From [Clostridium] aminophilum (GTDB lineage: Bacteria > Bacillota > Clostridia > Lachnospirales > Lachnospiraceae): DNA of 64,000 bases. The translations under genes were made by a program, and so were the position numbers. The notes beneath the pieces are model-generated. The model saw only the letters and a program-made list of their open reading frames with translations, had not been told where the DNA came from and made no database searches. The stretch spans positions 43,183 through 107,182 of the forward strand of contig NZ_FOIL01000001.1 of NCBI RefSeq assembly GCF_900101295.1, given 5' to 3'. Positions 27,992-35,435 of the stretch are shown piece after piece. Each line of letters begins with the position of its first letter. The stretch's first letter is position 1.

Positions 27992-29011
27992 ATGTTAATC
28001 AATAATTCAGAGTATAAAGAAGCTTTAAGTAAGGCATTTGAATGTATTAGCTCAGCTCGCTATGAGGCGGTTGTTAATACGAACAATGTTTTGCTTCATA
28101 GGAACTGGAAGCTGGGGCAGATTATCATTGAAAAGAGTGAGTGGGGAAATAAGTTCATAGACAATCTTGCTTCCGATATTAAAATTCAATTTCCTGAAGC
28201 AACTGGCTTTTCGGTAAGAAATCTTAAGTATATGAAGAAATTCTCTGGGATGTTTAACGAGAATGAAATTGATTCTATGGGATTTTCTGGGCTAACATGG
28301 TATCACCATATAGCACTTATGGACAAAACTGATACCAAAGAGTTGTATCTATGGTATATGGGAAAGGCAATAGAAAACGGATGGACTCGTGACGTGATGG
28401 TTATGCAGATTGAAAGTAATCTGTACGACAGACAGAGTGTAAAGAAGATTCAGAATTTCACAGGTAAATTGCCGGATAAACAGAGTGAACTGGCAATACA
28501 GACAATGAAGGATCCATACATTTTTGATTTTGTTCAGATGACTGATCGGATGATAGAGACAGATATTGAGCATGAGATGGTGAAAAATGTTTCAAAATTG
28601 CTGTTGGAGCTTGGAAAAGGCTTTGCATACGTCGGAGAGCAATTTCAGCTTAAGGTTCAGGATGAAGAGTTTTATATTGACTTGTTGTTTTATAACTATA
28701 TAATGCACTGCTTCTTTGCAGTAGAGCTTAAGACAGGAAAGTTTAAACCGGAGTATGCTGGTAAAATGAATTTCTATTTATCAGTATTGGATGATCAAGT
28801 TAAGAGTGTTGCGGATAATCCATCTGTAGGATTGATACTATGTAGGGATGAAAATCGTCTTGTTGCAGAATATGCTCTGAAAGATATGACTAAACCTATT
28901 GGAGTCAGCGAGTACAAGTTGCTGGAAGATATTCCTACAGAGTTGCAGGATACTGTACCTAGTTTGGAAGATATGGAATCTAGAATAATTGATAAATATA
29001 AATGTGAATGA
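27992..29011 (+). CDS. DUF1016/YhcG family PD-(D/E)xK nuclease-fold protein
   Basis: The 339-residue protein has the two-part layout of the family. An N-terminal helical domain (about 10-170) contains LHRNWKLGQIIIE, and FSVRNLKYMKKF and LTWYHHIAL are visible. A C-terminal nuclease-like domain has EEFYIDLLFYNYIMHCFFAVELKTGKF, with the D...E-x-K residues of a PD-(D/E)xK active site. These proteins travel with mobile and restriction loci; enzymatic activity is predicted from fold only. AAGGAG lies 6 nt before the ATG; an upstream ATG in frame at 27959 lies inside the palindrome and is less likely. AT-rich codon use sets it apart from the left part of the window. Confidence 0.85.
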   Translation: MLINNSEYKEALSKAFECISSARYEAVVNTNNVLLHRNWKLGQIIIEKSEWGNKFIDNLASDIKIQFPEATGFSVRNLKYMKKFSGMFNENEIDSMGFSGLTWYHHIALMDKTDTKELYLWYMGKAIENGWTRDVMVMQIESNLYDRQSVKKIQNFTGKLPDKQSELAIQTMKDPYIFDFVQMTDRMIETDIEHEMVKNVSKLLLELGKGFAYVGEQFQLKVQDEEFYIDLLFYNYIMHCFFAVELKTGKFKPEYAGKMNFYLSVLDDQVKSVADNPSVGLILCRDENRLVAEYALKDMTKPIGVSEYKLLEDIPTELQDTVPSLEDMESRIIDKYKCE

Positions 29012-29037
29012 AATTGTGCAAGTCCGCTTGCACAATT
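29012..29037. repeat. Palindrome downstream of the DUF1016 gene
   Basis: AATTGTGCAAG-TCCG-CTTGCACAATT, an 11-bp perfect stem starting at the stop codon. Its inner 9-bp arms are identical to the palindrome upstream of the gene; only the 4-nt loop differs. Confidence 0.75.
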
Positions 29038-29046
29038 GTAGAAAGG

Positions 29047-29077
29047 GGAACAGATATAATAGTCTGTTCCTTTTTTT
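29047..29077 (+). terminator. Intrinsic terminator
   Basis: GGAACAGA/TCTGTTCC with an 8-nt loop, followed by seven T. It ends the DUF1016 transcript. Confidence 0.85.
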
Positions 29078-29153
29078 GATGTCACAATCAGTGACTCAAG
29101 GCTTCTTGGCAGCGGCTGTGTATTCTCAGAAACTTGAATAAGGGCAGCATGTG

Positions 29154-29192
29154 AAACACACTGTCCTTGTAAGCGGGATAGTGTGTTTTTTT
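29154..29192 (+). terminator. Second terminator-like hairpin
   Basis: AAACACACT/AGTGTGTTT with an inner TCC/GGG extension, followed by T5. A further perfect hairpin GGCGGTC-AAA-GACCGCC follows at 29194-29210. No gene lies between these and 29047. Confidence 0.65.
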
Positions 29193-29226
29193 AGGCGGTC
29201 AAAGACCGCCCTGAGATTAAGCGCTT

Positions 29227-29265
29227 ACGGTCAGCAGGAGATTCTTTCTCTGTTGGCCGTTTTTC
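29227..29265 (+). terminator. Third terminator-like hairpin before the AbiE locus
   Basis: ACGGTCAGCAG/CTGTTGGCCGT (two wobbles), followed by TTTTC. TTGACA follows directly at 29266-29271 and may be the -35 of the AbiE promoter, with a weak -10 (CATACT, 17-nt spacer). Three terminators in 220 nt insulate the toxin-antitoxin operon. Confidence 0.55.
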
Positions 29266-29361
29266 TTGACATTTTTCAAGACAGGCGACATACTCTATTT
29301 ATCAAACTATACAAAAACTGTTGAGAAATTGTATATTAAAATGATAGGAGAGGGTGATTGC

Positions 29362-29955
29362 ATGGGTGAAAGTCTTAAAGCGGTTTTTGACAGGTATGGC
29401 GGTCTAATGAGAACTGCGGAACTAAAAAAAGAGGGCTTCTACTATAAGAAAATTCAACATCTGCTGGAAGAGGGTGAGATAGAGCAGGTTAGACGTGGCT
29501 ACTATCAGTATTCAGGGGAAGATTCCTTTTCGGACATTCCCACTATTACGACACTCTTTCCGGATGGAGTAATTTGTATGGAGAGTGCACTGGATTACTA
29601 TGGCTATACGGATAGGACCCCGGCGGCGTGGCATCTGGCAGTGGATAATAAGAGCACAAGAACAAGATTCTATATTGATTATCCTATTGTAAAACCACAT
29701 TTTATTCGTAGTGATCGATATAAGGTAGGGATAGAAGAAGCAGAGATTGATGGTAAGCCTGTAAAGATATATGACAGGGAAAGAACGATTTGTGATCTCC
29801 TTCTTCATAGAAACAAAGTTGATGGAGAGGTTTTCAATGTGGCTATCCAGCGATATGTTCAGGATCCTAAGAAGGTGGAGGCACGACTTATGAAGTACGC
29901 AAAACTACTTCACGTGGAAAAAAAGGTAAGGGAGGTGCTTGGGGTATGGCTATAA
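29362..29955 (+). CDS. AbiEi-family antitoxin (type IV toxin-antitoxin)
   Basis: The 197-residue protein has the N-terminal winged helix of the family (LKAVFDRYGGLMRTAELKKEGFYYKKIQHLLEEG...VRRGYYQ) and the C-terminal half with YPIVKPHFIR and the KIYDRERTICDLLLHRNK motif. AbiEi represses the operon and neutralises the AbiEii nucleotidyltransferase. The start at 29362 has AGAGGG upstream; an ATG at 29341 is an alternative. The stop overlaps the toxin start by 10 nt. Confidence 0.88.
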   Translation: MGESLKAVFDRYGGLMRTAELKKEGFYYKKIQHLLEEGEIEQVRRGYYQYSGEDSFSDIPTITTLFPDGVICMESALDYYGYTDRTPAAWHLAVDNKSTRTRFYIDYPIVKPHFIRSDRYKVGIEEAEIDGKPVKIYDRERTICDLLLHRNKVDGEVFNVAIQRYVQDPKKVEARLMKYAKLLHVEKKVREVLGVWL

Positions 29956-30845
29956 AGAACATGGCGGCATCGGTACTGACGAGATTAAAGAATCAGTCAA
30001 AAGAAGAAGGGATTCCATTTCAGATGGTTCTTCAGCTTTTTGCTCAGGAAGAATTTCTGAGAAAACTATCACTTTCCCAGTATGCAGATAATCTGATCTT
30101 AAAAGGTGGAATGTTTATCTATACACTTACGGAATTTGATTCGAGACCGACAAGGGACATTGACTTTCTGATAAAGAACTTACATGGAAGTATGGAGAAT
30201 ATTGAGCAGACTATGAGAGATATCTGCAACACCAGTACAGGGAATGATTTCATAACACTGGAGGTTTTGGGTACAGAGGCTATTTCGGTAGATAAAAAAT
30301 ATCCCGGTGTAAAAACTACGTTTATGGGACGTATAGGAAAGGTGAGGATTCCGTTCTCTATTGATGTTGGTATTGATGATATGATTGTGCCTGATCCGAT
30401 AAAAAGGATGATTATTACAAGATTGCCGGATTTTGTTTCTCCGGAAGTGTATACATATTCGTTAGAAAGCACTATTGCAGAGAAATTTGATGCAATTCTT
30501 CAGAGGATGGACGGAACAAGTAGGATGAAGGATTTCTATGACATTTATTATCTGTCGGGGATATTTGATTTTGAAGGAGAGATCCTTATTGAAGCGGTTA
30601 AAAGTACTTTGGTTCATCGGAACAGAGAATTGCCGGATGATGTTTTTGCTGAAATTGAAGATTTTAAGAACAGCAACGCGCTGAATACCCAGTGGAAGGC
30701 TTTTGATCCGGTAAAAGAATCAGGATTATTATTCGATGATGCACTGGACAGGCTGATAGCATTTCTTGAACCAATTTATCAGACTATACTGAGGGAAACG
30801 GATTTTGACAAACGATGGAGCTGCGAGAATAAGATGTGGATGTAA
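29946..30845 (+). CDS. AbiEii-family nucleotidyltransferase toxin
   Basis: The 299-residue protein has the nucleotidyltransferase core: LILKGGMFIYTL followed by RPTRDIDFL, where the paired aspartates bind metal. SIDVGIDDMI and the KFDAILQR...RMKDFYDIYYL motif follow further on. AbiEii toxins modify tRNA or other targets with nucleotides and stop growth, for example during phage infection. It overlaps the antitoxin gene by 10 nt (ATGGCTATAA) and is preceded by GGAGGTG. Codon use is AT-rich. Confidence 0.9.
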   Translation: MAIKNMAASVLTRLKNQSKEEGIPFQMVLQLFAQEEFLRKLSLSQYADNLILKGGMFIYTLTEFDSRPTRDIDFLIKNLHGSMENIEQTMRDICNTSTGNDFITLEVLGTEAISVDKKYPGVKTTFMGRIGKVRIPFSIDVGIDDMIVPDPIKRMIITRLPDFVSPEVYTYSLESTIAEKFDAILQRMDGTSRMKDFYDIYYLSGIFDFEGEILIEAVKSTLVHRNRELPDDVFAEIEDFKNSNALNTQWKAFDPVKESGLLFDDALDRLIAFLEPIYQTILRETDFDKRWSCENKMWM

Positions 30846-31162
30846 GAAAGGAAACTTTGACAGGGATGTTAAGGACTACAGGAAGCAAAAGAGTATCAGT
30901 TATTATTCAGGATAAAAAAGGACGATATTTGATAGCAGAAAAGGCTGGCGTGGAAGAGGAGCCTATTGAATTTCCAAGTTTTTCTTGTAAAGATGCAAAA
31001 CTTCCGGAAGGAGATGAGGGAATCAAACTGGTAACGGAAGGAATTAAAGAGGTTATAGGAATTGAAATTAAAAATCCCAAGCTAATTGAAACCTTCTTTG
31101 ATGATGAATATCCGTTTTATTATTATATTTTCAGAGTTGTGCTTCGGTTGGCCGAAAAATAG
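30836..31162 (+). CDS. Nudix-like small protein overlapping the AbiE toxin gene
   Basis: The 108-residue frame opens at GTG 30836, inside the last codons of the toxin gene; an ATG at 30866 is an alternative. The pattern RVSVIIQDKKGRYLIAEK...IEFPSF...EGIKLVTEGIKEVIGIEI...PFYYYIFRVVL follows the strand order of a Nudix fold. The catalytic box is degraded: the REUXEEXGU positions read EGIKEVIGI, so it lacks most metal-binding glutamates. It also ends early. It may be a third, accessory member of the AbiE operon or a decayed hydrolase. The assignment is from pattern only. Confidence 0.5.
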   Translation: MDVRKETLTGMLRTTGSKRVSVIIQDKKGRYLIAEKAGVEEEPIEFPSFSCKDAKLPEGDEGIKLVTEGIKEVIGIEIKNPKLIETFFDDEYPFYYYIFRVVLRLAEK

Positions 31163-31268
31163 CACATACGCTGTCAATCATAGCACTTAAGATGATCTGG
31201 AGGGACTCTCCAAAAGTGATATCTCAGACCGTGGTACATCATATAAGCCCTAAAGGAGTATAGGAACA

Positions 31269-31772
31269 ATGAAGTTCAAGTTAATACCGATAGAAGAAAG
31301 TGACCTACCTGTATTTAAGAAGGATATGCAAGAATCATTTAAGATTGGTGCAATGGCCTGGGAAGAGGATATGGATGAAGAAATACTACCTGAGTCACAT
31401 ATCAACAAGTCACTGAACACGAAGGGTTCGGTGGCTTATAAAGCTATCGTGGATGGGGAAATGGTTGGCGGCGCAATAATCGTTATTAATGGAAACAGAG
31501 GGCATCTGGATTTTCTGTATGTAAAGAATGGAATTCAAAGCAAAGGCATCGGTCAAATGATTTGGAATACCATTGAAGAAAGACATAAGAATGTAAGCTG
31601 TTGGGAGACATGTACACCTTATTTTGATACGAGGAATCTGCATTTTTACATTAACCGTTGCGGTTTTAAAGCAGTTGAATTTTATAATCCGAAGCATATG
31701 GACCCAAATGCACCGGAAGGTGATGATGGAGAGGATTTGTTTTTCAGGTTTGAAAAGGAGATAAAAGAATAA
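31269..31772 (+). CDS. GNAT family N-acetyltransferase
   Basis: The 167-residue protein shows the GNAT pattern: VAYKAIVDGEMVGGAIIVI, then HLDFLYVKNGIQSKGIGQMIW, with the acetyl-CoA loop QSKGIG, and a C-terminal RNLHFYINRCGFKAVEFY. The acceptor is unknown. AAAGGAG lies 10 nt before the ATG. The 106-nt gap before it shows no signal I can name. Confidence 0.85.
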   Translation: MKFKLIPIEESDLPVFKKDMQESFKIGAMAWEEDMDEEILPESHINKSLNTKGSVAYKAIVDGEMVGGAIIVINGNRGHLDFLYVKNGIQSKGIGQMIWNTIEERHKNVSCWETCTPYFDTRNLHFYINRCGFKAVEFYNPKHMDPNAPEGDDGEDLFFRFEKEIKE

Positions 31773-31776
31773 GCAT

Positions 31777-32046
31777 ATGACCTGGGAAGAGTAGTATGAG
31801 AAGTTCTATGATTGGGCTGAGAGTACTCGGATTAAAAAGCTATCTTCGGTATATGCGTTTGGCAAGTCTGAGGAAGACCCGATATGGTTCGATCAGGTTG
31901 CCGGAATTGGATATACGGTGGCACAGCATATTACTATCGTTATGCAGCGTGAAGGTTTTGTGGACAGGAATTCTGAAACCTGGAAAGTTGTTTTTCACCG
32001 GGAGTTATATCGGGAGTTACAGGAGAAAAGAAATAGTAATGATTAA
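31777..32046 (+). pseudogene. Small gene broken by an early stop codon
   Basis: A frame starts ATG at 31777 and reads MTWEE, then TAG, then YEKFYDWAESTRIKKLSS onward to a TAA at 32044-32046. The start MTWEE-YEKFYDWAESTRI is like a small conserved Lachnospiraceae protein I remember without a function. No start codon follows closely after the stop, so the gene is probably dead. Its last codons overlap the start of the next gene. Confidence 0.55.
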
Positions 32047-32695
32047 GCATTTTAAAGAAGTGAATGGATTGTATATCGACAAGATATATGGTCAGGAAAG
32101 ACTTGGTTTTGCACATACAGATTCCAGCGATCTATTTGATTTGGTGGAATGGGCGGAACAAGGTGGATATCCGGGGTCAGTGATTAAATTCTATGACCTT
32201 AAGACTGGGGATGTCTACACACCTTTTCAAAAGAAAAAGGATGTTATGTACGGAAATCCGGTGTATCTGAAAGGATATTACTACTTTCTGCAGGCAGACA
32301 ACAATGCAGGCATTGTGACGATATATAAGTATTTGCCGGATGAGGAACCAAAGCCTGTTGCAGAGTTTAATATACAGGAAGTGAATCTATACAATCTTAT
32401 GATTGTAGGCGAAGATGTTCATTTGATCTCACAGGACAACAATGTTTTCAATTGTTACTATCCGGAAAAGTTTTCATTTAAGTTGCAGCCAAATGAAAGT
32501 GTTTCCGTTATCTCTGATGGAAAGGTATACCTTGAAGCGTGGATTGAGGAAGGTTGGGACGATGAGAATGACAGAGCTTCTGAGGATTATAAGTACTATG
32601 ACAAGGTTATAGTAAAAGATTTTGAAGGTAACACGCTCTCTGAAGAAGTAGGTTCAATCTATCAGGCACCGGATGGAACATATTGGATAGCGTAA
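32039..32695 (+). CDS. Hypothetical protein (218 aa)
   Basis: The protein starts MIKHFKEVNGLYIDKIYGQE, with AGGAG about 17 nt upstream. The body is rich in short beta strands (GYYYFLQADNNAGIVTIYKY, VHLISQDNNVFNCYYPEKF) and ends APDGTYWIA, which suggests a propeller-like or beta-rich cytosolic protein. No signal peptide. An open frame continues upstream but has another gene remnant there. I do not recognise the family. Confidence 0.6.
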   Translation: MIKHFKEVNGLYIDKIYGQERLGFAHTDSSDLFDLVEWAEQGGYPGSVIKFYDLKTGDVYTPFQKKKDVMYGNPVYLKGYYYFLQADNNAGIVTIYKYLPDEEPKPVAEFNIQEVNLYNLMIVGEDVHLISQDNNVFNCYYPEKFSFKLQPNESVSVISDGKVYLEAWIEEGWDDENDRASEDYKYYDKVIVKDFEGNTLSEEVGSIYQAPDGTYWIA

Positions 32696-32784
32696 GAAAA
32701 TAGGCTGGCGTTTTTAACGTACACCTCATGCAGTAACTTATAATCAGAAATTTAACTAAAGCTGATTGTAAGGAGGAATACCGC

Positions 32785-32963
32785 ATGAAACATATCGTTG
32801 TTGATTTGGAAATGAATAACATTCGTCAGAAGTCTGAAGCGCGCAGAATATGCACGATGGAAACTATAAGCTTGTGGTGGGGTGTCATGATGCTACAGGC
32901 GGCTATCACGGGCAGATGATGATGTCTAGAATGTTTGGCGGATCTGATTTTGATGAAGAATAA
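32785..32963 (+). pseudogene. Composite gene debris: exonuclease start joined to an unrelated end
   Basis: A perfect AGGAGG precedes MKHIVVDLEMN, the typical start of a DnaQ-like 3'-5' exonuclease. After NNIRQKSEA the family pattern is lost and the frame stops at 32917-32919. Another frame from 32850 reads MHDGNYKLVVGCHDATGG and ends GGSDFDEE at 32961-32963; it looks like the C-terminal end of a different protein. The stretch is read as two gene ends joined by deletion. Confidence 0.45.
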
Positions 32964-33080
32964 CAAACAGGTTTTTATACCACAGGTATAATGACAACTA
33001 AAGCAATCAGTGTTATCATACGAAATATAAAGAGATGAGCGGAGCACAAGAAGCATGCTCCCGGAAAGGATAAAACAGAA

Positions 33081-33230
33081 ATGGCAACAATGAATCGTTT
33101 ATATAGTCTGTATAGTGATCGCCTTGAATCTGCCCTCGAAAAACGCGATGAGAGTAGAGTTCTTTTCATGCGCTCATATAAGACTAAGCATATGCGAGAA
33201 AATGTTGCTTTCGCAAGGATCCAAGAGTAG
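33081..33230 (+). CDS. Very small hypothetical protein (49 aa)
   Basis: The frame starts MATMNRLYSLYSDRLESALE, with GGAAAGGA 12 nt upstream, and ends RENVAFARIQE. It is charged and helical with no membrane segment. No family recognised; it may be a remnant, given the debris next to it. Confidence 0.3.
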   Translation: MATMNRLYSLYSDRLESALEKRDESRVLFMRSYKTKHMRENVAFARIQE

Positions 33231-33264
33231 TAATAGGATCATAGCAGATAGATAAACATGTTTT

Positions 33265-33302
33265 GCAAACCGCTTACCTTGTATGAGGCAGGCGGTTTTT
33301 TT
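33265..33302 (+). terminator. Intrinsic terminator before the tRNA-Lys remnant
   Basis: AAACCGC/GCGGTTT with an inner TACC/GG-CA region, followed by a run of T. Confidence 0.7.
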
Positions 33303-33304
33303 AT

Positions 33305-33366
33305 GCTCCGTTAGCTTAGTTGGTAGAGCACCGGACTTTTAATCCGACGGTCGGGAGTTCGAGGTC
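33305..33366 (+). pseudogene. tRNA-Lys (TTT) lacking its 3' end
   Basis: The 5' acceptor GCTCCGT, D-arm with T8 and A14, anticodon arm with loop CTTTTAA (anticodon TTT) and the start of the T-arm (GGGAGTTCGAG) are normal. After this the T-stem does not close and the complementary acceptor (ACGGAGC) is missing. The following DNA is an unrelated GC-rich hairpin. It should not yield a normal tRNA. Confidence 0.7.
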
Positions 33367-33379
33367 TCCGCTCCGCTTC

Positions 33380-33420
33380 GGTCGTCGCAAAGCCGACGTC
33401 CACCGGACGTCGTGCGACCT
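33380..33420 (+). promoter_or_regulatory. GC-rich hairpin in the rtcB leader
   Basis: The perfect stem CGACGTCC/GGACGTCG (33394-33412, loop ACC) is extended by outer pairing between GGTCG and CGACC. It is fused to the broken tRNA-Lys and lies 40 nt before rtcB. Its GC-richness contrasts with the AT-rich surroundings. Confidence 0.5.
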
Positions 33421-33460
33421 GCGGGGCATTGTTCAATGTATTGAGAGAAAGGAAATGACA

Positions 33461-34675
33461 ATGGACGTATTAGAGATTAAAGGAAAAGTGAATACAGCAA
33501 TCTGTTACGCCAGAGTTGTTGAGGATGAGGCGATAGAGCAAATCAGACGTATGTGTGATTATGCCATGACAGAAGGCTCCAAGATTCGTATCATGCCTGA
33601 TGTCCACGCCGGTAAAGGTTGCACTATAGGAACCACAATGACAATTACAGATAAGGCAGTTCCTAACGTTGTTGGCGTAGATATCGGATGTGGAATGTAC
33701 ACAGTAAATCTTGGTAAAGGAGATATCGATTTTGAAAAAGTTGATGAGGCTGCACACTTTATTCCGTCAGGTATGAATGTATGGGAAGGTCGCCAGGAGA
33801 GATTTGATTTGACAGGTCTTGCATGCTACAGAGAACTGAAAGACGCAAAGCGTTTAGAGAGAGCTTTGGGAACGTTGGGAGGCGGAAATCATTTCATCGA
33901 AATTGATGAAGCAGCTGACGGAACCAAATATCTGGTCATCCACTCCGGATCCCGAAATCTTGGTAAGCAGGTGGCAGAGCTTTATCAGAGACTGGCAATC
34001 AATCTTAATAGAGGTTATGGCGAGTATTTGGAGAAGCGTGATGAAATCATAAGAACTTACAAGGAGCAGGGACGTAAAAATGAAATACAGGAGGCATTAA
34101 AACAGCTCCATTGGCAGGTTTATGAGAGTGAAACCAGTATGCCGGAGGACCTTTGCTATCTGGAAGGTAAATATCTGGAAGATTATCTTCACGATGTAGA
34201 AATTTGCCAGGCCTTCGCAAGACGAAGCCGTGAAAAGATGGCGGAGATTCTGATAGCGCGCACAGGAATGACAGCAGGCGAGAGTTTCCACACCATTCAT
34301 AATTATATTGATACAGATGAAATGATTTTAAGAAAGGGTGCAATAGCAGCTCATAAAGGTGAGAAAGTGCTGATTCCAATTAATATGAGGGATGGAAGCG
34401 TGCTTGCAGTCGGAAAAGGAAATCCGGAGTGGAACTATTCAGCTCCACACGGTGCAGGAAGAATCATGTCCAGAACAAAAGCTAAGTCAAACCTTAGCAT
34501 GGACGAGTACAGAGAAACAATGAAGGGTGTTTACACCACTTCTATTAACAAGAATACATTGGACGAAGCACCGATGGCCTACAAGAGTCTTGAAGACATC
34601 ATAGATGTGATTAAAGAATCTGTAGATATCATCGATGTAATGAAACCTATTTACAATTTCAAGGCATCCGACTAA
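33461..34675 (+). CDS. rtcB: RtcB-type RNA ligase
   Basis: RtcB joins RNA 2',3'-cyclic phosphate or 3'-phosphate ends to 5'-OH ends with GTP and manganese. The 404-residue protein has all metal and nucleotide motifs: PDVHAGKGCTIG, VGVDIGCGM, LGGGNHFIEI, HSGSRNLG and the guanylated histidine in APHGAGR. The start at 33461 has AAAGG 8 nt upstream; the frame is open back through the tRNA remnant, which is meaningless. It is followed by a small HTH gene and a tRNA array. RtcB in bacteria serves repair of cleaved tRNA or rRNA, so this neighbourhood fits a tRNA-repair role; that is inference. Confidence 0.93.
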   Translation: MDVLEIKGKVNTAICYARVVEDEAIEQIRRMCDYAMTEGSKIRIMPDVHAGKGCTIGTTMTITDKAVPNVVGVDIGCGMYTVNLGKGDIDFEKVDEAAHFIPSGMNVWEGRQERFDLTGLACYRELKDAKRLERALGTLGGGNHFIEIDEAADGTKYLVIHSGSRNLGKQVAELYQRLAINLNRGYGEYLEKRDEIIRTYKEQGRKNEIQEALKQLHWQVYESETSMPEDLCYLEGKYLEDYLHDVEICQAFARRSREKMAEILIARTGMTAGESFHTIHNYIDTDEMILRKGAIAAHKGEKVLIPINMRDGSVLAVGKGNPEWNYSAPHGAGRIMSRTKAKSNLSMDEYRETMKGVYTTSINKNTLDEAPMAYKSLEDIIDVIKESVDIIDVMKPIYNFKASD

Positions 34676-34682
34676 GGAGCAA

Positions 34683-34710
34683 CCTGTTCCGGTCGGTATG
34701 CCGGAACAGG
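34683..34710 (+). promoter_or_regulatory. Perfect 10-bp inverted repeat at the ribosome site of the HTH gene
   Basis: CCTGTTCCGG-TCGGTATG-CCGGAACAGG. The 3' arm runs directly into AGGAGG, the ribosome site of the HTH gene. It has no U-tract, so it is either an operator or an RNA element that masks translation. Confidence 0.65.
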
Positions 34711-34718
34711 AGGATAAA

Positions 34719-34973
34719 ATGATTACTTTACCTGCCATTGATATGGTGGCAACAGGAAGAAATATTCAGGTGATGAGACAACAGGCAGGATTGTCCGTGA
34801 AGGATTTGCAGGACTTTTTTGGTTTTGCAACACCTCAGGCAATTTACAAGTGGCAGCATGGTGTGGCTATGCCTACCATCGATAACCTAGTTGCATTGGC
34901 TATGATTTTTGGAGTATCCATGGATGACATCATAGTTGTTGATGCTGATGCAAGAGTGCAGATTAGCGCTTGA
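34719..34973 (+). CDS. Small XRE-family HTH regulator
   Basis: The 84-residue protein has a Cro/C1-type helix-turn-helix: GRNIQVMRQQAGLSVKDLQDFFGFATPQAIYKWQHG, followed by PTIDNLVALAMIFGVSMDDII. It should bind DNA as a dimer; the palindrome overlapping its own ribosome site is the obvious candidate target. AGGAGG lies 7 nt before the ATG. It follows rtcB by 43 nt. A terminator-like hairpin GGAGCCG/CGGCTCC is at 34987-35007. Confidence 0.85.
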   Translation: MITLPAIDMVATGRNIQVMRQQAGLSVKDLQDFFGFATPQAIYKWQHGVAMPTIDNLVALAMIFGVSMDDIIVVDADARVQISA

Positions 34974-35012
34974 AGAAAACAGAATAGGAGCCGGGGATAA
35001 CGGCTCCACTAT

Positions 35013-35084
35013 GCTCGTATAGTTCAATGGATAGAATGATCGGCTACGAACCGATTGATTCAGGTTCGAATCCTGGTATGAGCA
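35013..35084 (+). tRNA. tRNA-Arg (ACG)
   Basis: Acceptor GCTCGTA/TATGAGC with discriminator A; anticodon loop CTACGAA in a TCGG/CCGA stem; T-arm CAGG-TTCGAAT-CCTG. No encoded CCA. Confidence 0.93.
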
Positions 35085-35088
35085 CTAC

Positions 35089-35161
35089 GGTCCCCTAGTC
35101 TAAAGGTTAGGACACAGCCCTTTCAAGGCTGGGATGCTCGGTTCAAGTCCGGCGGGGATCA
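35089..35161 (+). tRNA. tRNA-Glu (TTC)
   Basis: Acceptor GGTCCCC/GGGGATC (one wobble), anticodon loop CTTTCAA between AGCC and GGCT, T-loop TTCAAGT. Discriminator A, no CCA. It follows tRNA-Arg by 4 nt. Confidence 0.92.
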
Positions 35162-35164
35162 TCC

Positions 35165-35238
35165 TGCCCCTTCGTCTAATGGTTTAGGACGGCAGCCTCT
35201 CAAGCTGCAAATGTCGAGTTCGAGTCTCGCAGAGGTCA
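35165..35238 (+). tRNA. tRNA-Glu (CTC), with stem mismatches
   Basis: Anticodon loop CTCTCAA in a GCAGC/GCTGC stem gives CTC. T8 and A14 fall correctly from a start at 35165. However the acceptor has T-C at 1:72 and C-A at 5:68, and the T-stem starts with a T-C pair. The gene may be decaying, or the RNA may be edited or poorly charged. Confidence 0.75.
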
Positions 35239-35241
35239 TAT

Positions 35242-35323
35242 GGGTAGGTCGCATAGTGGCAATTGCAGCGGACTGTAAATCCGCCGACTTCGGTCTACGT
35301 CAGTTCGAGTCTGACTCTGCCCA
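35242..35323 (+). tRNA. tRNA-Tyr (GTA)
   Basis: Acceptor GGGTAGG/TCTGCCC with wobbles, anticodon loop CTGTAAA in GCGGA/TCCGC, a long variable arm (CGACTTCGGTCTACG), T-arm CAG-TTCGAGT-CTG and discriminator A. Confidence 0.9.
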
Positions 35324-35328
35324 CTTAT

Positions 35329-35413
35329 GTTTGCGTGTCCGAGTGGTCGATGGTGCCTCCCCGCTAAGGAGGTGTGCGGCAACGCACCGGTGGTTCGAAT
35401 CCACCCGCAAACG
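35329..35413 (+). tRNA. tRNA-Ser (GCT)
   Basis: Perfect acceptor GTTTGCG/CGCAAAC, discriminator G, anticodon loop CCGCTAA in CCTCC/GGAGG, long variable arm GTGCGGCAACGCAC. It is the last of the array and is directly followed by an integrase remnant. Confidence 0.93.
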
Positions 35414-35435
35414 CTTTTAGACAGCAGTTTTATAA

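Noticed and set aside
29266-29361. N-terminal extension of AbiEi from TTG 29266
   Set aside because: It would translate the promoter; the domain starts at MGESLKAVFDRYGG with its own ribosome site.
31796-32038. N-terminal extension of the 32039 gene
   Set aside because: The extension reads a different frame of a small broken gene; the 32039 start follows an AGGAG site and fits the protein.
33320-33460. In-frame N-terminal extension of RtcB through the tRNA-Lys remnant
   Set aside because: RtcB proteins start near MDVLEIKG; the extension would translate tRNA and hairpin sequence. AAAGG fits the start at 33461.
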